A stretch of 64,000 nt of DNA from CAZRHH01 sp964599885 (lineage in GTDB: Bacteria; Chloroflexota; Dehalococcoidia; DSTF01; JACRBR01), in assembly GCA_964599885.1 (NCBI GenBank), contig CAZRHH010000010.1:1-64000 (forward strand), written 5' to 3'. The notes under the pieces were generated by a model that worked only from the letters and a program-made list of their open reading frames with translations, had not been told where the DNA came from and ran no database searches. Positions 44,601-51,612 of this stretch are shown here, piece after piece (the stretch's first letter is position 1; the number at the start of each line of letters is the position of its first letter). A program made the translations under genes and the position numbers.

Positions 44601-44687
44601 CGCGAATTGGGTGTACCACTGCCGGGTTGGGAAATGTACTTTCCCGGTAGCCATGCGGACGGCTCTTATGACTTCGCCTGCTGCTAG
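38658..44687 (+). CDS. Giant RHS/YD-repeat protein with variable C-terminal domain
   Basis: A 2,009-residue secreted RHS protein. It begins at a GTG after CGGAGG with a signal-like helix (IFRWLVLWSVVGIAIASPA). A Thr/Pro-rich stalk (50-140) is followed by an SpvB-like region (VFSYPLLPSPGVAGLEPSLN near 300), then many YD repeats (YDYDVLGNVTKV type), and the RHS core ending LNRYAYVRNNPLRYNDPSGL near residue 1766. The last 240 residues after this core are the variable, usually toxic, tip. I recognise no enzyme motif there; it is helical, with a Cys-rich end (FACC). RHS proteins build a shell around such toxins for contact-dependent killing. Confidence 0.93.
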   Translation: MYIFRWLVLWSVVGIAIASPAWFDRDQPGLVRQIADVRAALAQEVVPTSSPAVAPTPTPAAAGLASPTSDVQPEPTLTFTSTAMATATTLATETPTSDLPVESETGTATATPTAVESVTPTPTIAATPTAISEVVIDSTGGALSSPDGHATLTFPPGATDEPLRITVRPADPLDAEPLPESELLTLWQFDAVAVNRGDAAIHTFSADVTIDLRYDRDELFGLSESVIRYWYFDEALDAWIEVPTTPVAPYHWQVKVNHFSAAAASSDGAIVVPPILESAQVDLNAGAAVFSYPLLPSPGVAGLEPSLNLNYSSARVDDTDQKVVAPWTGIGWDLAMPSITRSGERFFLNLGGVGSEIVKTGVATEWVTRNQQFMRITHSSACDDGGWSQSSSVAFVADTYQCAWTVKDQSGRTYAFGGDAQSRRYYGSLQNFAFSGFRHYQWDLSSVTDVHGNAAIYKYNQVRGRSQMSWPDIFPESWMSWVISSYPTEVLYPGGKVIFTLEDGLIDYSSTSSSYLADDGTTLQVRADVAPCISGNFQFVFETRALAKVEMQSWDAAGLFHSRAYEFDVDSSSSPRCEDATRLDSVKLAGRDGGFMPASSFAYTDYTTCSGVSTRTRARLSTILNGFGGSVVFAPYIKKTSTSCARDRFVPQRRTVKAGTYWSPYSPDVVTDYDFQGGPTWGPDGYRGFSNVTETDAVGNRNVHTFVVWGELAGRELRVERYGTESPTNLLWQRVENAYESTAANFIDVFGTPTANAFHNKLTSTTTTTKDGNRSRVAYAYDPTHGGITSVTEDASVDFPYTDSCRKRTTSYYPTPSDVLLIVPQAKQVLTTCAASPGIAAETRFFYDGTSGGPRTASNGGRGNLTATRSLVDPSLAESNVEKYVWTLQSYSTTGLLKELSVPAYDNSTLPLPAGAGGAVWSNKGRTVYTYDAGSVSGGNAGHGRFVSSETTYAYDPSGLPAYIPAFTTNLTYDRRLGTATSVTEPNGLTSTTEYDEFGRTVKRYQTPDTSTFPTTEFEYDWSGAGSGGGTNSTTVKHRMIQGSSTTVDEKVCTDGLGRASQTITPLGSSLPSVYETVRYDARGLPWASGPATDYNFDCTSPLSAMTSPTTLREYDASNQIEKTTFAGSSSVTSCAPSCTKVVRDGLWTTAYDELGHKTLTTRDGFGQPYIIYEYFGTGTPQDPHSAVVATTYDYDVLGNVTKVTDGLGNSTVMTYDALSRRKTLDDPDMSGGGKAWKYKYDAAGNLVQQEDARSSSINPDDRVRTTLSYDSLNRIRTKSYSVPTGAGGLTCPAAACVPNPGAIEYFYDRYIIASQNRCFGYAANTAIGKLTRMTDGSGQTRWCYDIRGRETRSHYTVNHPECLTGHIATTKYIHHSYDSGNRVQTLMYPDGESLTYTYDDGADGSGRLKGIQSSLGVSYADNISYHASGGPSALPLGNGYTTNYSYDSRHRLSGITTGNGTTTVQDLDYEYYEDGNIARLNDVGVEDAWFKYDSLSRLTEMRKDSLSGQLLASYQYSSGADDDRRALVSKQEGANVVALTYGDANHVHAPSSANGQLIGYDANGNISVRTGNEQFLFDAANRLTRMAHVTGWPNFRLQTDYTHDGQGRVTRQRVTSPSLPNIDSKKTSIGGIYEEQNTACDAPLDSQKYYYALGRLIGWRYTSNGASTLQYLLTDHLDSTVGRIDSTSGAFTKMSYWPFGASRGHGYFGREFTGQRNESGFAIGAYNYNARFYSTTLGTFLSADPLTVDGLNRYAYVRNNPLRYNDPSGLCTGGEMVILWNCATGKAAEYKAGDVTPVPLGCNSVCAAETQHSYAMAEGMRAGAAYAELKAAMEYGAYRNAMYALAWPGSQSIADGNAIAYANKPSPAKDGGSVGDKFKDWGSKVLEVETLVENVVISAGSEIPYGQYYVSYYGMEAIHDLPAPAQAVVLPEVRLALVVNQAIGLGVTETLDYYRAARFGRDRHEDRYAPIWGNHTDGQLRELGVPLPGWEMYFPGSHADGSYDFACC

Positions 44688-44714
44688 CGTAAAAAACGTC
44701 GGAGATGTGGTGCC

Positions 44715-45083
44715 ATGATGCCCGCGGCAGTGCCGAGCTTTGTAATCGTCGTGGTGCTGGCGTTGATGGCGGCGAGCTGTCGGGAGGGAAGCGTGACATC
44801 CGTACAAATCGAAAATGACACGGAGGAGATAGTAACGGTTCGTTCCTGCGGCCGCGCTCCTTGGGATTACGTGCTCGGGCGGAGCGTATGCGACGTCGTC
44901 CATCGTCCAAAGAGGATCGACCCTGGTGCAGTTCTTGATATTCGGGTGACCAACCGCATCACAACGTGGTTTGTCGTCGAGGAAGACGGGCGCCGGGTGG
45001 GATGCCTTCGTTTGAGGTTCGACGAGCACTCAGAAATGATCGAGCAGGTCGCTGTGAGCGCGTTCGTCATCTGCCCAAGCTGA
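44715..45083 (+). CDS. Small lipoprotein-like protein, candidate immunity to the RHS tip
   Basis: A 122-residue protein with an N-terminal hydrophobic segment ending LMAASC, a weak lipobox, and a small beta-rich domain with three further Cys (VRSCGRAPW, SVCDVVHR, GCLRLRF). It begins 27 bases after the RHS stop in the same direction, the usual place for an immunity gene. The immunity role is inferred from position only. Confidence 0.6.
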   Translation: MMPAAVPSFVIVVVLALMAASCREGSVTSVQIENDTEEIVTVRSCGRAPWDYVLGRSVCDVVHRPKRIDPGAVLDIRVTNRITTWFVVEEDGRRVGCLRLRFDEHSEMIEQVAVSAFVICPS

Positions 45084-45163
45084 GCGAGCATCGTCTATCG
45101 ACAACACGGCAACATCGCCCCCTAATCGCCCAGGGGTAGCACATTAGTTCTTGCCGTCATACA

Positions 45164-45189
45164 ATGGCTCCACCCTCGAACGGAGCCAT
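45164..45189 (+). promoter_or_regulatory. Perfect 8-bp hairpin upstream of the duplicated gene
   Basis: ATGGCTCC and GGAGCCAT flank a 10-base loop, ending two bases before the ATG of the decayed copy at 45192. Its GGAG could be the ribosome binding site, so the hairpin might hide it. Confidence 0.45.
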
Positions 45190-45191
45190 GC

Positions 45192-45474
45192 ATGCGAAAG
45201 CACCGCAGCCTCACGCTAACCAAGTTCGTCGCTGTCATTTCGCCCCGGTCTGATACGACGTTACTTGACCTCGTTGAATCCCTTGAATCCTCCCAGCCCG
45301 TGGGGGGAGTTCAACGGTCACGCGTTGGAAAGCTACCTCGCCCGACCCGAGAACGCGACGGTCTCGGCGCTCGTGCACGCTGACTTCGATCGCATTGCCT
45401 CAGCGGGGCTCTTCGTCCGTTGCTCCGCACAACGGGACACAGGCGCATTCGCGGACTCGGAGGACATTGGATGA
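45192..45474 (+). pseudogene. Frameshifted partial copy of the adjacent 373-residue gene
   Basis: The first frame reads MRKHRSLTLTKFVAVIS, matching MTVHRSLTLAKFVSVIS of the next gene. Similarity then continues in another frame: PWGEFNGHALESYLARPENA against GWETLNGEALEAFLGRPENA, and HADFDRI against REDFRRI. Similarity ends near the intact gene's start. It is a tandem partial duplication with a frameshift. Its second frame ends at the intact gene's ATG (ATGA, 45471-45474). Confidence 0.8.
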
Positions 45475-46592
45475 CCGTGCATCGCAGCCTGACGCTCGCG
45501 AAGTTCGTCTCGGTCATTTCCCACGACGTGCTACAGCGGTACTTCGCTCGCCTTAACCTGGTCAACAAGCCGGAAGGGTGGGAAACGCTCAACGGTGAAG
45601 CCTTAGAAGCGTTTCTCGGCCGACCCGAGAACGCTGATGCCGACAGCATTATTCGTGAGGACTTTCGAAGAATTAACGACGTGTCCGAGACAGCGATGGG
45701 CGTCGTGTTCCGCGCCTATGAGAAATACAACATCCCGTATCCTGCGGACCGCACCGCTGAGGAGAACGCGTTCCGTCTTTTCCTCGACTACCCGAAGGCT
45801 TTTGCGTTCACGTGGAGCCGCTATCTCCTCTTTCAGTCCGGGTCGCGATTGAGCGTACATTTGATTGAGCGCCGAGAGTTCACTGTCGAGGAACACGGAC
45901 TCAAGGAATTCGAGGCAGGCGTCCGGAAGTGGTACGAGGAGCAAGGCAAGGGCAGTCACGTACAAATTACTCCCTACGAGGATCAAGGCGAGGACATCCT
46001 TTTGATCCGGCGTGGCAACTACATGAAGGCGCTTACGCACTGGAACGATGAAGGAGACGACATCGATGTAAGCCCGTTGCGGATCGCGACAGAAGATGTC
46101 GTGGTCTACGAGCGCGACACGGGCTTGCTCAAGATTAAGACGCCCTTTCCCCGCGATCGATTGGAATACGTTCGACTGTTTGCGGCATGCATCGTAGGAG
46201 AAGAGGGCGTCGCCGAGTCGGCGGTGAACAGCGAGGTATTCACGCTCACACCGATACAAGACGGAACGTTTCGCTTCGAGGGAGCCGGGCCGGTGATTCG
46301 GGTGGAACTGAAGAGCGCGCGTATCAAACTGTACGGACTCACGAATCCGACGATACAGATACGTGCGTCGGATGTACTCGCTGCGCTGAAATACGACCTT
46401 GGTTCACTCGGTCTGGATGCCGGCGTACTTCTCAGCGTCGGGATGAAGTTCCACATCCTCCGTCCAGGGACGAAGAAGGTGGTCCCGCGCGCGTTCACGA
46501 TCACGCCGCCCTCCCATACAAACCTGCCTGATCGCATCGACAACGACGTGATCTTGCAGTTTCTTCGAGACCAGGGGATCAAGCTGCGGTGA
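45471..46592 (+). CDS. Unrecognised protein, first of a two-gene unit
   Basis: A 373-residue soluble protein with GGAGG seven bases before its ATG. The N-terminal 130 residues are helical (HRSLTLAKFVSVIS, LNGEALEAFLGRPENA), the middle is mixed (FTWSRYLLFQSGSRLSVHLI), and residues 225-370 appear beta-rich. I recognise no family or catalytic motif. Its last codon overlaps the next gene's GTG (GTGA, 46589-46592). A decayed copy of its first 75 codons lies directly upstream, so the locus has been duplicated. Location at an island edge suits an accessory or defence role, unproven. Confidence 0.65.
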   Translation: MTVHRSLTLAKFVSVISHDVLQRYFARLNLVNKPEGWETLNGEALEAFLGRPENADADSIIREDFRRINDVSETAMGVVFRAYEKYNIPYPADRTAEENAFRLFLDYPKAFAFTWSRYLLFQSGSRLSVHLIERREFTVEEHGLKEFEAGVRKWYEEQGKGSHVQITPYEDQGEDILLIRRGNYMKALTHWNDEGDDIDVSPLRIATEDVVVYERDTGLLKIKTPFPRDRLEYVRLFAACIVGEEGVAESAVNSEVFTLTPIQDGTFRFEGAGPVIRVELKSARIKLYGLTNPTIQIRASDVLAALKYDLGSLGLDAGVLLSVGMKFHILRPGTKKVVPRAFTITPPSHTNLPDRIDNDVILQFLRDQGIKLR

Positions 46593-46990
46593 TCGAGTGG
46601 TTGCTCGCGCGTGTTGAGAAGAACCCTCACTCAACATTCACTAACAGTGAGCTATTGCAGCTAACTTCTCAGGCCATGGAAGCGCTGGGCGCGCCGGGGA
46701 GTTTTCGGCGTGTTCCGATCGAGCCCGAGTGTGCCGAGATCACATGGCGGGACGGGCGCACGCTAACTGTGATGGTCACCGAAGACGGCATGGAGGCGTT
46801 CGACGAGAGAGATCCGGACTTTGAACCCGTAGCCGTTGACATGGCGGATCTCGAATCTTGGCAGTTCGACCTCCTTGCCTTCGCGAAAGTAGTTCAAAGT
46901 CCGAATGGGCTTGTTGGCGAACCGGCGCTGATCCACGAGCGGATTGTATTCGCCGGTACCCGCACGGGTTCTGCGCGCAGACGAGCATGA
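46589..46990 (+). CDS. Unrecognised partner protein whose frame crosses attR
   Basis: A 133-residue frame starting with GTG inside the upstream stop. The body (MIEWLLARVEKNPHSTFTNS, TWRDGRTLTVMVTEDGMEAF) is acidic and looks like a small partner or antitoxin-sized protein. The last residues (TGSARRRA) are read from antisense comM sequence beyond attR. If the island were circular, the frame would continue past the core into 12,753-12,804 and end GIRAGKNYTRLERVVRL, making a 143-residue protein. Native form uncertain. Confidence 0.55.
   Translation: MIEWLLARVEKNPHSTFTNSELLQLTSQAMEALGAPGSFRRVPIEPECAEITWRDGRTLTVMVTEDGMEAFDERDPDFEPVAVDMADLESWQFDLLAFAKVVQSPNGLVGEPALIHERIVFAGTRTGSARRRA
46956..46968. 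other. Right attachment site of the island (attR core)
   Basis: GTACCCGCACGGG, identical to 12,740-12,752. comM sequence resumes to its right. Confidence 0.85.
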
Positions 46991-48020
46991 AGTTCGCGGG
47001 ATAGGTGATCGTGCCCTGCGCGCGCGAGATCGTCACGGTGCGATCCTCCAGCGGCTGACGCATCACTTCGAGCACTTGCTGGGCAAACTCGGGCAGCTCG
47101 TCCAAAAAGAGCACCCCACGGTGACTGAGCGTAATCTCGCCCGGTCGCGGATTGCGCCCGCCGCCGACAAGACCCGCGTGCGAGATTGTGTGATGCGGTG
47201 CGCGAAAGGGTCGCCGACTGATCAGCGGCTTGCCCGACGAGAGCAACCCCGCGACGGAATAGATCTTCGTCGCTTCGAGCGTTTCCTCCGGCGTCATGCT
47301 GGGGAGAATCGATGGCATCGCGCGCGCAAGCAAGGTCTTTCCGCTACCGGGCGGCCCGCTGAGGAGAACGTTGTGTCCGCCGGCTGCCGCCACCTCCAGC
47401 GCGCGCTTCACATGCTCCTGCCCCTTGATCGAACCGAAGTCCGTGCCTTCCCACACGTCCTCTGTGACCGCCGGGATGCCCGTGAACGGCACGGGCTCCA
47501 GTGGCTCGACACCCGCCAGATGCCGCAGCAGCGCGCCCAGCGTCTCGACGGCGTACACCGTCATCCCGGGCAGCAGCGCCGCCTCCGCCGCATCGACCGC
47601 CGGCACGTACGCCGTCTTGATGCCCCGCTCCCGCGCGAGCGCCACCATCGGCAGGATGCCCGACGCATGCCGCAGCGTCCCGTCGAGCGACAGCTCGCCG
47701 AGGAACACGCACTCCGAGACATCGGCAAGCGCCTCCCCGGCCGCGACCATGATGCCGACCGCGATCGGCAGGTCATACGTCGGCCCTTCTTTGCGAATGT
47801 CCGCCGGCGCCAGGTTGACGACGATGCGCCCGGTCGGAAACCGGAACCCCGAATTCTTTATCGCCGACTCGACGCGGTCCTTCGCTTCCTTGACCGCCGC
47901 GTCCGGCAGCCCGACCATCGCCAGGCTGTTTAGCCCGCGCCGCGCAGCGTCGACTTCACACTCGACGATCTCTCCGTCGAGCCCAACCACAGCGCACGAA
48001 AGTACCTTCGCGAGTGCCAT
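46956..48020 (-). pseudogene. comM: comM (YifB/Mg-chelatase-like ATPase), 5' part
   Basis: N-terminal and ATPase part of ComM: ChlI-like domain (VVGLDGEIVECEVDAARRGL, FPTGRIVVNLAPADIRKEGP), Walker A LLSGPPGSGKTLLARA, FRAPHHTISHAGLVGGG and Walker B GVLFLDELPEF, up to ANFMLVCAQNPCGY, where the island begins. The frame runs on into island sequence to 46,776 with no similarity. The start at 48020 (MALAKVLSCAVVG) matches family members. Without the C-terminal part the protein is unlikely to work, so transformation-linked branch migration may be impaired. Confidence 0.95.
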
Positions 48021-48121
48021 ACCCCGCGATAATCCCACATAGAACACCCGTTCGCAAGGGCTGACTGGACATTCTGCGCGAATACAAACGGCGAGCGTGG
48101 TCTTGCCGCGAAATCGGTGGC

Positions 48122-48139
48122 GGCACAGCTTGCTGTGCC
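48122..48139. repeat. REP-like hairpin
   Basis: GGCACAGC-TT-GCTGTGCC, a perfect 8-bp stem upstream of comM. One of several short hairpins in chromosomal gaps. Confidence 0.5.
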
Positions 48140-48209
48140 CTCGACGTTCGGGACTAACTGAACGACATGGGCGGAGGCTTCGTCAGCCCCGTACTCCCGC
48201 CGCCCCTGG

Positions 48210-48524
48210 TTACGTCGCTTCCCCCGCACGCGGATCCGCAGCCGCCTCCACGACGTCCTTCCCCTTCTCCGTCACCTCCGATGGCGCCGCCGGCCCGCCG
48301 CCGTCCAGCCCGCCGATCGCCGCGTACACGTTCGCGATCTCGCCCTGCAAGTCCGCCATCGACTCATACGTCCGATCGGGCAGATTCTCCAGCGTGTGCA
48401 GCACCTCCGTATCGATGCCGCCGACGTCCGCCGCTTTCCGCGCAATCGCCGACTTCGACGCCGGAAAGTCCAGCCCCTCCAACGCTTTCCGATAATCCTT
48501 GAGCTCAGCGTGATTGCCGTTCAT
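48210..48524 (-). CDS. DUF2795 domain protein
   Basis: A 104-residue protein whose first half fits DUF2795 (ELKDYRKALEGLDFPASKSA, then VLHTLENLPDRTYES). Members are small helical proteins of unknown role, frequent in Actinobacteria and Chloroflexota. The ATG at 48524 follows AAAGG; a GTG three codons upstream is possible. The C-terminus is Ala/Glu-rich. Confidence 0.75.
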   Translation of the reverse strand: MNGNHAELKDYRKALEGLDFPASKSAIARKAADVGGIDTEVLHTLENLPDRTYESMADLQGEIANVYAAIGGLDGGGPAAPSEVTEKGKDVVEAAADPRAGEAT

Positions 48525-48649
48525 CGCGTCCACCTTTCACTCACATCGAGTGTAAGCACCTTGAAGCGCGCGCCACCGTTTCCGCCACCCGGCTCCACAT
48601 TGCAGCAACACGTCATTCCGCCCCCACGCTGAAATCAAAAGAACAGAGC

Positions 48650-48712
48650 CCCATCCGCGAAGCTCTGTTCTCTGCTCTCTGTTCTCTGCTCTCTGTTCTG
48701 CGAAGCGCTGTC
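48650..48712. repeat. TCTGTTCTCTGC low-complexity repeat
   Basis: Alternating CTCTGTT and CTCTGCT words run for about 60 bases between DUF2795 and the SMP-30 gene. Similar CT-rich runs occur near 7,490-7,550. Confidence 0.6.
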
Positions 48713-48718
48713 GAGGTT

Positions 48719-49603
48719 CTAGATCCTCGGGCGCGCAGCCCGCAAGTGCGGCGCCACCCCCACCACATCCAACCGCGTGCTGTACACGGCCGTACGCGCC
48801 GTAATGATCAGCGTGGAGCCGTCGTCTGCCCCCCACGCGCAGTTCGCCGGCGACTGCGGGCATTCGATCGCCCCGAGCGGATCGCCCGCTGCGTCGAACA
48901 CCTGCAACGTCCCGGCCGCGACGTAAAGCCGGCCGTCGCGGTCAACCTTCATGCCGTCCGGCCGTCCGTTGTCCGCCATCGACGCGAAGATGCGGTCGCC
49001 GCTCAGCACGCCACCCTCGCTGACGTCAAACGCCCGCACGTGCAGCCGGGCCGTGTCGGCGATGTACAACGTCCGCTCATCCGGCGAGAGCGCCAGCCCG
49101 TTCGGCCGCTCGAAGTCCGACGCCAGCAGAGATAACTCGCCGTCGCTCCCAATCGTATACACGCCGTTGAACGGCAACTCCCGCTGCTCTTCCCGGATGC
49201 CGTACGGCGGGTCCGTGAAGAAGATGCGCCCATCACTTCGCACGACGACATCGTTCGGGCTGTTGAGCCGCTTGCCTTCATAGTGCGTGGCCAGCGCTTC
49301 CGTGGCGTCGTAGCCCTCGCCGTCGCGCCCGACGGACACGCGCCGCCCCTCGTGTTCGCACGCGATCACCCGCATGTCCAAGTCCAACGTCAGCCCGTTC
49401 GACTGCCCGCTCGGCGCGCGGTAGACGGACATACCGCCGTCGCTCACGCGATGGATGCGACTGTTCGGGATATCGCTGAACAACAGTGACCCGTCAGGCA
49501 ACCAGACGGGGCCTTCAGAGAAGGTGACGCCCTCGGCAATCGCCGTCCACGGCTCGGGCGGGACGAACTCGCCCAGACCGTGATCGTCCCGCACCGCTGG
49601 CAT
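48719..49603 (-). CDS. SMP-30/gluconolactonase-like beta-propeller protein
   Basis: A 294-residue six-bladed propeller of the SMP-30/LRE family, with GVTFSEGPVWLPDGSLLFSD (the metal-binding Glu region), LNSPNDVVVRSDGRIFFTDP, ERPNGLALSPDERTLYIAD and NGRPDGMKVDRDGRLYVA. These supply the Asn/Asp metal ligands of family lactonases, so it probably hydrolyses a sugar lactone or related ester. It overlaps closely with the lipoprotein gene upstream (two-base gap). Confidence 0.87.
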   Translation of the reverse strand: MPAVRDDHGLGEFVPPEPWTAIAEGVTFSEGPVWLPDGSLLFSDIPNSRIHRVSDGGMSVYRAPSGQSNGLTLDLDMRVIACEHEGRRVSVGRDGEGYDATEALATHYEGKRLNSPNDVVVRSDGRIFFTDPPYGIREEQRELPFNGVYTIGSDGELSLLASDFERPNGLALSPDERTLYIADTARLHVRAFDVSEGGVLSGDRIFASMADNGRPDGMKVDRDGRLYVAAGTLQVFDAAGDPLGAIECPQSPANCAWGADDGSTLIITARTAVYSTRLDVVGVAPHLRAARPRI

Positions 49604-49605
49604 TG

Positions 49606-50259
49606 CTAGGGCGCGGTCTCAGCAGGCACGAGCGTTCCTACAGGCACAGGCGTGTCCGAGACCGGCGTGATATCGCCCGCCTTAAGAGCGGCCACACGAC
49701 GCGCAACGATCGTGTTGAGTCGATCGAACTCTTCTTCGTTCTCCGCATCGGCGTTGGGAATACTCTGATCGTTCGTCACCCGCTGCACGTACGTCACGAA
49801 CGGCTCGCTAATCGTGACCCCTGTGAAGCCCGACACACTTGGCTTGGTGTACTTGAAGGCCGCGTTGGCGCCTTCGACTTCATCGTTCTCCTCCGTCCAG
49901 CCAGACTCGATCATCACACCCCGATATCGCGCCAGGCTCCGCTCCGCGTCAGCGTCCGTCGGCATCCAGACGACGCTCGCCTGCGTGTAGATCGTTTCGC
50001 TGCGAGAGATCGACTCCGCCACCAACCCCACGTCTCCCGCGACCGACACGCCGATCACTGTCTCGTAGCCATCCGGAAGATCGTCCTCGCGGAAGATCGC
50101 CTGCGCCAGCACCTGCGGGTCAATCGACTCCGGCGTCGGCACCGGCGTGGGCGCGTCACCGCCACCATCGCCCCCGCACGCCGACCCGACGAGCGCCAGC
50201 AGACAGACGATCGCGATCCCGTACCAGCCGATATGACTCCCGCGAACCCGAATGCGCAT
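49606..50259 (-). CDS. Putative lipoprotein, function unknown
   Basis: A 217-residue exported protein: signal peptide GIAIVCLLALVGSAC with an acceptable lipoprotein Cys, a Gly/Asp/Pro/Thr linker (GGDAPTPVPTPES), then a domain beginning LAQAIFREDDLPDGYETV that resembles small sensor-like lipoproteins seen in Chloroflexota. It ends with another Pro/Thr/Val run. The ATG at 50259 is preferred over a TTG two codons upstream because AGGGG is well placed. Confidence 0.7.
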   Translation of the reverse strand: MRIRVRGSHIGWYGIAIVCLLALVGSACGGDGGGDAPTPVPTPESIDPQVLAQAIFREDDLPDGYETVIGVSVAGDVGLVAESISRSETIYTQASVVWMPTDADAERSLARYRGVMIESGWTEENDEVEGANAAFKYTKPSVSGFTGVTISEPFVTYVQRVTNDQSIPNADAENEEEFDRLNTIVARRVAALKAGDITPVSDTPVPVGTLVPAETAP

Positions 50260-50283
50260 GCCCAACCCCTTGTGACGCCGGCG

Positions 50284-51507
50284 CTACAGCAGATCGCCGG
50301 TCGCCATTCTCGTACTCTTGTGTTCCTTGTACGCCGCGATGACGTTCCGCGCGATCGTCTGCTGATGCACTTCATCCGCCCCATCTACAAGCCGAGCGGA
50401 ACGCGCGTTACGCATCAGCCGCTCGAGCGGCGTGTCCGTCGAATACCCCAGCGCGCCATGTACCTGAATTGCCCGGTCAACGATGCGCCACAGCGCGTTG
50501 GCGACGTGATGCTTTGCGAACGACACTTCCTGCTTGAACGGCAGCCCGTTCTCGATCCGGTACGCCGCGTGCAGCACCATCAACTTGCCGGCATACAGTT
50601 CCATCGCCGAGTCCGCCATCATCCACTGGATCGCCTGCTTGTCCGCCAGCAGCGAGCCGTGCGCTTCGCGGTTCAGCGCGCGGTCGACGAGCATCTCCAG
50701 CGCCACTTCCGCCTGCCCGATCCAGCGCATGCAGTGCGCCAGCCGCGCCGGCCCTAACCGGGCCTGCCCGAGCAAATGACCGTGCCCGCGGGCGCCCAGC
50801 ATGTTCTCAGCCGGTACGCGCAGATTCGTGATCCGGATCTCGCAATGATTCCCCTGGCCCGCCATCGTGTCGATGTCACGGACGATCTCCCACCCTTCCG
50901 ACGGCAGGTCGACGAGAAACGCGGAGTTGCGCGCTTGCGGCGGGTCGGCGTCCGGGTCCGTGCGCGCGATCAGGATCGCGAAGCGCGCGCCCTTCGCGCC
51001 GGAGATGAACCACTTGTGACCGTTGATCACCCAGTCGTCGCCGTCTTTCTCTGCGTGCGTCAGGATGCCCGTCGGATCTGAGCCCGCCACCTCCGGCTCC
51101 GTCATCGCGAAGCACGAGCGCGAACGCCCTTCGGCGAGCGGCCGTAGATACTTCTCTTTCTGCTCCGTCGTTGCGTGGTGCAGCAGCGTGTGCATGTTGC
51201 CCTCATCGGGCGCCTGCGCGTTCAGCACGTACGGGCCGATGCCCGTGCGCCCGGCCTCAGCCGAAACGAACGCCATCGCCACGTTGCCCAGATCCATGCC
51301 GCCCCATTCTTTGGGCAGGTGAGGATTCCACAGCCCGAGATCCTTCGCGCGCTGGCGCAGACCGCCGATCGCCGAGATGTACCCGTTGCGGTCAGACTCG
51401 CCTTGACGTAGCTTCTCTTCGGTGGGGCGAACCTCCTCGTCCATGAACGTCCGGACGCGCTTCCGGACATCCTCGACTTCGGGAGACAGCGTGAAATCAA
51501 CGGCCAT
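50284..51507 (-). CDS. Acyl-CoA dehydrogenase (ACAD10/11-like)
   Basis: A 407-residue flavoprotein of the acyl-CoA dehydrogenase family: N-terminal helical domain (WNPHLPKEWGGMDLGN), FAD-contact region CFAMTEPEVAGSDPTG, WFISGAKGARFAILIAR, and C-terminal RAIQVHGALGYSTDTPL. The sequence is closest in style to ACAD10/11 and FadE-type enzymes with the TEPEVAGSDPT form. AAGGAGG precedes the start at 51507. It is divergent from an aminoglycoside-phosphotransferase-fold kinase, the other half of ACAD10/11. Confidence 0.93.
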   Translation of the reverse strand: MAVDFTLSPEVEDVRKRVRTFMDEEVRPTEEKLRQGESDRNGYISAIGGLRQRAKDLGLWNPHLPKEWGGMDLGNVAMAFVSAEAGRTGIGPYVLNAQAPDEGNMHTLLHHATTEQKEKYLRPLAEGRSRSCFAMTEPEVAGSDPTGILTHAEKDGDDWVINGHKWFISGAKGARFAILIARTDPDADPPQARNSAFLVDLPSEGWEIVRDIDTMAGQGNHCEIRITNLRVPAENMLGARGHGHLLGQARLGPARLAHCMRWIGQAEVALEMLVDRALNREAHGSLLADKQAIQWMMADSAMELYAGKLMVLHAAYRIENGLPFKQEVSFAKHHVANALWRIVDRAIQVHGALGYSTDTPLERLMRNARSARLVDGADEVHQQTIARNVIAAYKEHKSTRMATGDLL

Positions 51508-51612
51508 GATGATCCTCCTTCGCGCCACCCGCTCGCAGGAGACGCTCGATGCGTGCAGCATTGTAGTCGTCGTTCCGGCCTGCGTCACCCACGAGCCAAC
51601 GGAGCGGCAACG

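Larger units (their letters stand above)
12740..46968. mobile_element. 34.2-kb integrated island interrupting comM
   Basis: The comM gene is split into two same-strand parts flanked by a 13-bp direct repeat. Between them lie a primase-helicase, phage-like small genes, a tyrosine recombinase (34,727), an integrase fragment and an integrase pseudogene, restriction and other defence-type genes, secreted proteins and an RHS protein. The chromosomal intergenic repeat families seen on both sides are not seen inside. Ten related dyads subdivide the left and middle of the island. No conjugation or capsid genes were recognised, so it is best described as an integrative element that would need help to transfer. 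Confidence 0.9.

Noticed and set aside
12740..46968. The island as a prophage or a conjugative element
   Set aside because: No capsid, portal, tail, relaxase, coupling protein or type IV secretion genes were recognised.
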